Under the pieces are notes generated by a model. The model was not told the origin of the DNA, searched no databases, and saw only the letters and a list, made by a program, of their open reading frames with translations. Made by a program: the position numbers and the translations under genes. This document shows positions 61,977 through 64,000 of a stretch of 64,000 bases of DNA, piece by piece. Each line of letters begins with the position of its first letter. Position 1 is the stretch's first letter. The stretch lies in contig JANQRB010000006.1 of the NCBI GenBank assembly GCA_028284775.1, positions 1-64,000 of the forward strand. Reading direction: 5' to 3'. Source of the stretch: Candidatus Kapaibacterium sp. GTDB lineage: Bacteria; Bacteroidota; Ignavibacteria; Kapaibacteriales; UBA7675.

Positions 61977-63545
61977 ATGAGCTCGCTTCACCGGGAAATT
62001 CTCCGCCGCGTCAATTTCATCGAGGACAACTTCGATGTTAACAGTCTGACCTATCGCAAGCTTGCCGTCTGGCCCTTGCTGCGTCTGGTGATAACCCGCC
62101 AGTTGTGGCAAGAGCAGGTTCCGCCGGGATCGTATTCCAGAGCGGTGGCCTGGTTCAAGAAAATGGAACGACGCTTTCCTGCATCCGGCTACATTGCGCC
62201 TCTTGTCAATCTGCCCTTTCGCCTTCGTGAGCTGCACAGGAAGCGCAACGCCGCGGCCGGCATTCGACGGGACGATCCCGCCGGCGAAGACGAGCGGACA
62301 GGCCAGGTGAATGCTCTCTTTCTGGCCAAGAACAATCAGCGTCGCGAGGAGGTAGCGGGTGCATGGTACAACAGTTTTTTTAACAGTTTGCCGGCTGATG
62401 CTTCAGGGCTCGGCTCGGCTCTCATGCTCGAGTATTCCGATAATGCAAACTATCGGCTGCCACGCTACGGCCAATCGCTGATTATCGATCAGGCTATGGC
62501 GGAGTGTGCGTTCCGGCAGGCCCTGCGTTCGGTCGGCGCACTTGTAAGCGGTGCCTATATCCGGGAAGGGATCGTTAACTTCACCGCATTTCAACAATTC
62601 ATTGGCAGGCATTCGCTGCCGCTGGTTCTTACGCAGTTCGCCCTGATCGACAGGTTGGAGCGCATCCGCGCCTATCAGGCCTACTTCGCGCGCTTGTTGG
62701 AAAAGCACCGGCCGCTGCTCGTTTTCCTGACCTGTTTTTATGATGATCTGTCATTTGCGGCCATATTGGCCGCTAACGAGGCCGGTATCAAATCGGTTGA
62801 AATGCAGCACGGACAGCAGGGTGACTACCACCTGATGTATTCCAACTGGAGTTCAATGCCCGGGCCGGGCTATGAGCTGCTGCCCACTCACTTTTGGGTC
62901 TGGGGCGCTCAAAGTCAGCGGCGTATCGATGCCTGGGCGGCGCCGACCGCGAGGCATCGCACGATCCTTGGCGGAAATCCATGGCTGAGCATCTGGGCCG
63001 AAGACAAGGTTCCGACGGACCCAGCCGAGCAAGAAGCCCGCGAGGATTTGTTTAAGGGGCCAGGCAGCAATGTGTTGATCGCGCTGCAGCCTGTTGACGA
63101 CCCACTGCCCGATTTTGTGCTGCGGGCGATGCGGGCAGCTCCTGCATCCTACCGCTGGTATGTGCGTCTGCATCCGCGAATGTTAAATCGGCGGCAGGAG
63201 ATCCACGACCGCCTGAACGGAATTGACGCGCAATTTGAAATGGAACAGTCAAGCACCATGCCCTTGTTCGCGCTCCTTAAACAAATGCAATTCTGTCTGA
63301 CGAAGTGGTCTACTGTGGCCTATGAAGCGGATGCGCTGGGCGTCGAGGCCGTCATAATCCACCCGACGGGTAAGGAGTTAATGCGCGAATATTGCGCGAG
63401 CGGCGCCTTCCTCTATGCCGATGACGAGGAAGAACTGCTGCGCTGCCTGGCATCGCGGGACCGTCCAAAGCCGAAATATGAACCCTACCTGCTGGCAGAT
63501 CCGGAGCGTGTGCGTGCCAGCTTGCGCCATTTGATCGGTAGCTAG
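61977..63545 (+). CDS. GT-B-like glycan biosynthesis protein, putative glycosyltransferase
   Basis: A 522-residue cytoplasmic protein immediately after the aminotransferase gene. The N-terminal 130 residues are helical and basic. The central part has AAILAANEAGIKSVEMQHGQQGDYHLMYSNW and LPTHFWVWGAQSQRRIDAW, and the C-terminal part WYVRLHPRM, FCLTKWSTVAYEADALGVEAVIIHPTGKEL, the layout of GT-B type capsule or surface-carbohydrate transferases that use CMP- or nucleotide-activated sugars. I do not assign a CAZy family. It is the last plus-strand gene of the run, and the only candidate transferase for the CMP-sugar in the window. Confidence 0.65.
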   Translation: MSSLHREILRRVNFIEDNFDVNSLTYRKLAVWPLLRLVITRQLWQEQVPPGSYSRAVAWFKKMERRFPASGYIAPLVNLPFRLRELHRKRNAAAGIRRDDPAGEDERTGQVNALFLAKNNQRREEVAGAWYNSFFNSLPADASGLGSALMLEYSDNANYRLPRYGQSLIIDQAMAECAFRQALRSVGALVSGAYIREGIVNFTAFQQFIGRHSLPLVLTQFALIDRLERIRAYQAYFARLLEKHRPLLVFLTCFYDDLSFAAILAANEAGIKSVEMQHGQQGDYHLMYSNWSSMPGPGYELLPTHFWVWGAQSQRRIDAWAAPTARHRTILGGNPWLSIWAEDKVPTDPAEQEAREDLFKGPGSNVLIALQPVDDPLPDFVLRAMRAAPASYRWYVRLHPRMLNRRQEIHDRLNGIDAQFEMEQSSTMPLFALLKQMQFCLTKWSTVAYEADALGVEAVIIHPTGKELMREYCASGAFLYADDEEELLRCLASRDRPKPKYEPYLLADPERVRASLRHLIGS

Positions 63546-63571
63546 GAGCTGCCGGTCGCAATCGCCCAAAT

Positions 63572-63599
63572 GACAAAGGCCGGCGTTAACGCCTTTGTC
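63572..63599. terminator. Hairpin between convergent genes
   Basis: GACAAAGGC and GCCTTTGTC flank a ten-base loop. No long T tract follows, but the position between two convergent stop codons suits a bidirectional transcription end. Confidence 0.45.
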
Positions 63600-63622
63600 T
63601 GTCAACGCCTGGCGACTTTCAG

Positions 63623-64000
63623 CTAGTGCAGTTCTTCCGGATAGAAGCGTTTAAGGATCTCATCGCACTCCTTGCGGATCATCTGCTGCTGCTCGGCTGT
63701 CAGCAAGGCGCGCAACTTCTGATCGCGACTTGGATCGATGCCGCCGCCGATATAATCTTTCTTGATGTAATCACCGGGAATACTCGTCGCCGAATCCGCG
63801 TCAGCCATCGCTTTAACACCCAGGTAATCAAAGATGTGCGCCAGAGTTTGTTCCGGCTCGTGCAGCAGAGTTTCATACTTGACAGGCAGCGAATTCGATC
63901 CGTCGTACAAAAAGTAAAACTGCGGGTGGTAGACGCTTTTGTAGAGATCGATCGCGGCGGGCAGATTGCCGTCGAGGCGCTTGTAGATAGCCGCGATGTT
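63623..64000 (-). CDS. Sulfotransferase family protein, N-terminal part outside window
   Basis: The frame is open through the right edge; 125 C-terminal residues are visible. LPVKYETLLHEPEQTLAHIFDYLGV is the conserved C-terminal pattern of sulfotransferases (the KYExLL-x-EPxxTL-x-x-I region), following IAAIYKRLDGNL near the edge. These enzymes transfer sulfate from PAPS to sugars, lipids or proteins and release PAP. That links it to the cysC/sat (PAPS supply) and cysQ (PAP removal) genes at 42-47 kb. The PAPS-binding P-loop-like motif would be in the missing N-terminal part. Confidence 0.7.
   Translation of the reverse strand, partial: NIAAIYKRLDGNLPAAIDLYKSVYHPQFYFLYDGSNSLPVKYETLLHEPEQTLAHIFDYLGVKAMADADSATSIPGDYIKKDYIGGGIDPSRDQKLRALLTAEQQQMIRKECDEILKRFYPEELH

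Overview
This 64 kb window looks like chromosomal DNA of a member of the Bacteroidota/Chlorobiota (FCB) group. The reasons are several secreted proteins that end in type IX secretion (T9SS)-style C-terminal sorting domains, many small lipoproteins with clear lipoboxes, a TonB C-terminal domain, an OmpH/Skp chaperone and FadL-like outer-membrane barrels. Base composition is moderately GC-rich. Shine-Dalgarno sites are visible before many genes, and GTG or TTG starts occur. I see no rRNA, CRISPR array, transposase or phage gene. The organism assignment is inference; there is no marker gene that fixes the genus.

Left part (1-21 kb), core metabolism and envelope: a TonB fragment, glycogen synthase, an envelope lipoprotein and two outer-membrane barrels, a tRNA with anticodon CAU, OmpH, fumarase C, and a B12-dependent ribonucleotide reductase. 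A minus-strand pfkA-nadK-pyk group follows, then an exported Xaa-Pro aminopeptidase, two paralogous T9SS cargo proteins and acylphosphatase. Between fumC and nrdJ lie two tandem terminator-plus-promoter-like repeats whose core recurs before the acylphosphatase gene.

Middle part (20.5-46.7 kb): an unusual radical SAM protein; a minus-strand sulfur cluster (ArsR regulator with a visible operator, TauE/SafE permease, MBL-rhodanese protein, two half-size YeeE/YedE permeases); glutamate dehydrogenase; tRNA-Ser; sirtuin and AcpS; a PolX-PHP protein whose polymerase site is degenerate; a TIM-barrel glycosidase lipoprotein; nadC; a secreted M14 carboxypeptidase; lipoproteins; L-2-hydroxyglutarate oxidase. 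A plus-strand sulfate activation group (cysC, SLC13-RCK transporter, sat, cysQ) makes PAPS and removes PAP.

Right part (47.5-64 kb), a surface-glycan locus: a TylF-like methyltransferase, rfbA, a winged-helix protein with a degenerate nucleotidyltransferase domain behind a 9-bp palindrome, an ABC flippase/exporter, and a tightly packed run with start/stop overlaps. That run holds a DapA-family aldolase, a PhyH dioxygenase, a CMP-sugar synthetase, two adjacent and different NeuB-family synthases, a FemAB-like transferase, a methyltransferase, a formyltransferase, a sugar isomerase-like TIM barrel, a CBS-DegT fusion aminotransferase and a GT-like protein. A sulfotransferase fragment runs off the right edge. 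The gene set suggests a CMP-activated nonulosonate or related 2-keto sugar acid that is amino-, formyl- and methyl-modified and possibly sulfated with PAPS from the cysC/sat group. The product cannot be named from sequence; this is the most likely place for undescribed biochemistry.
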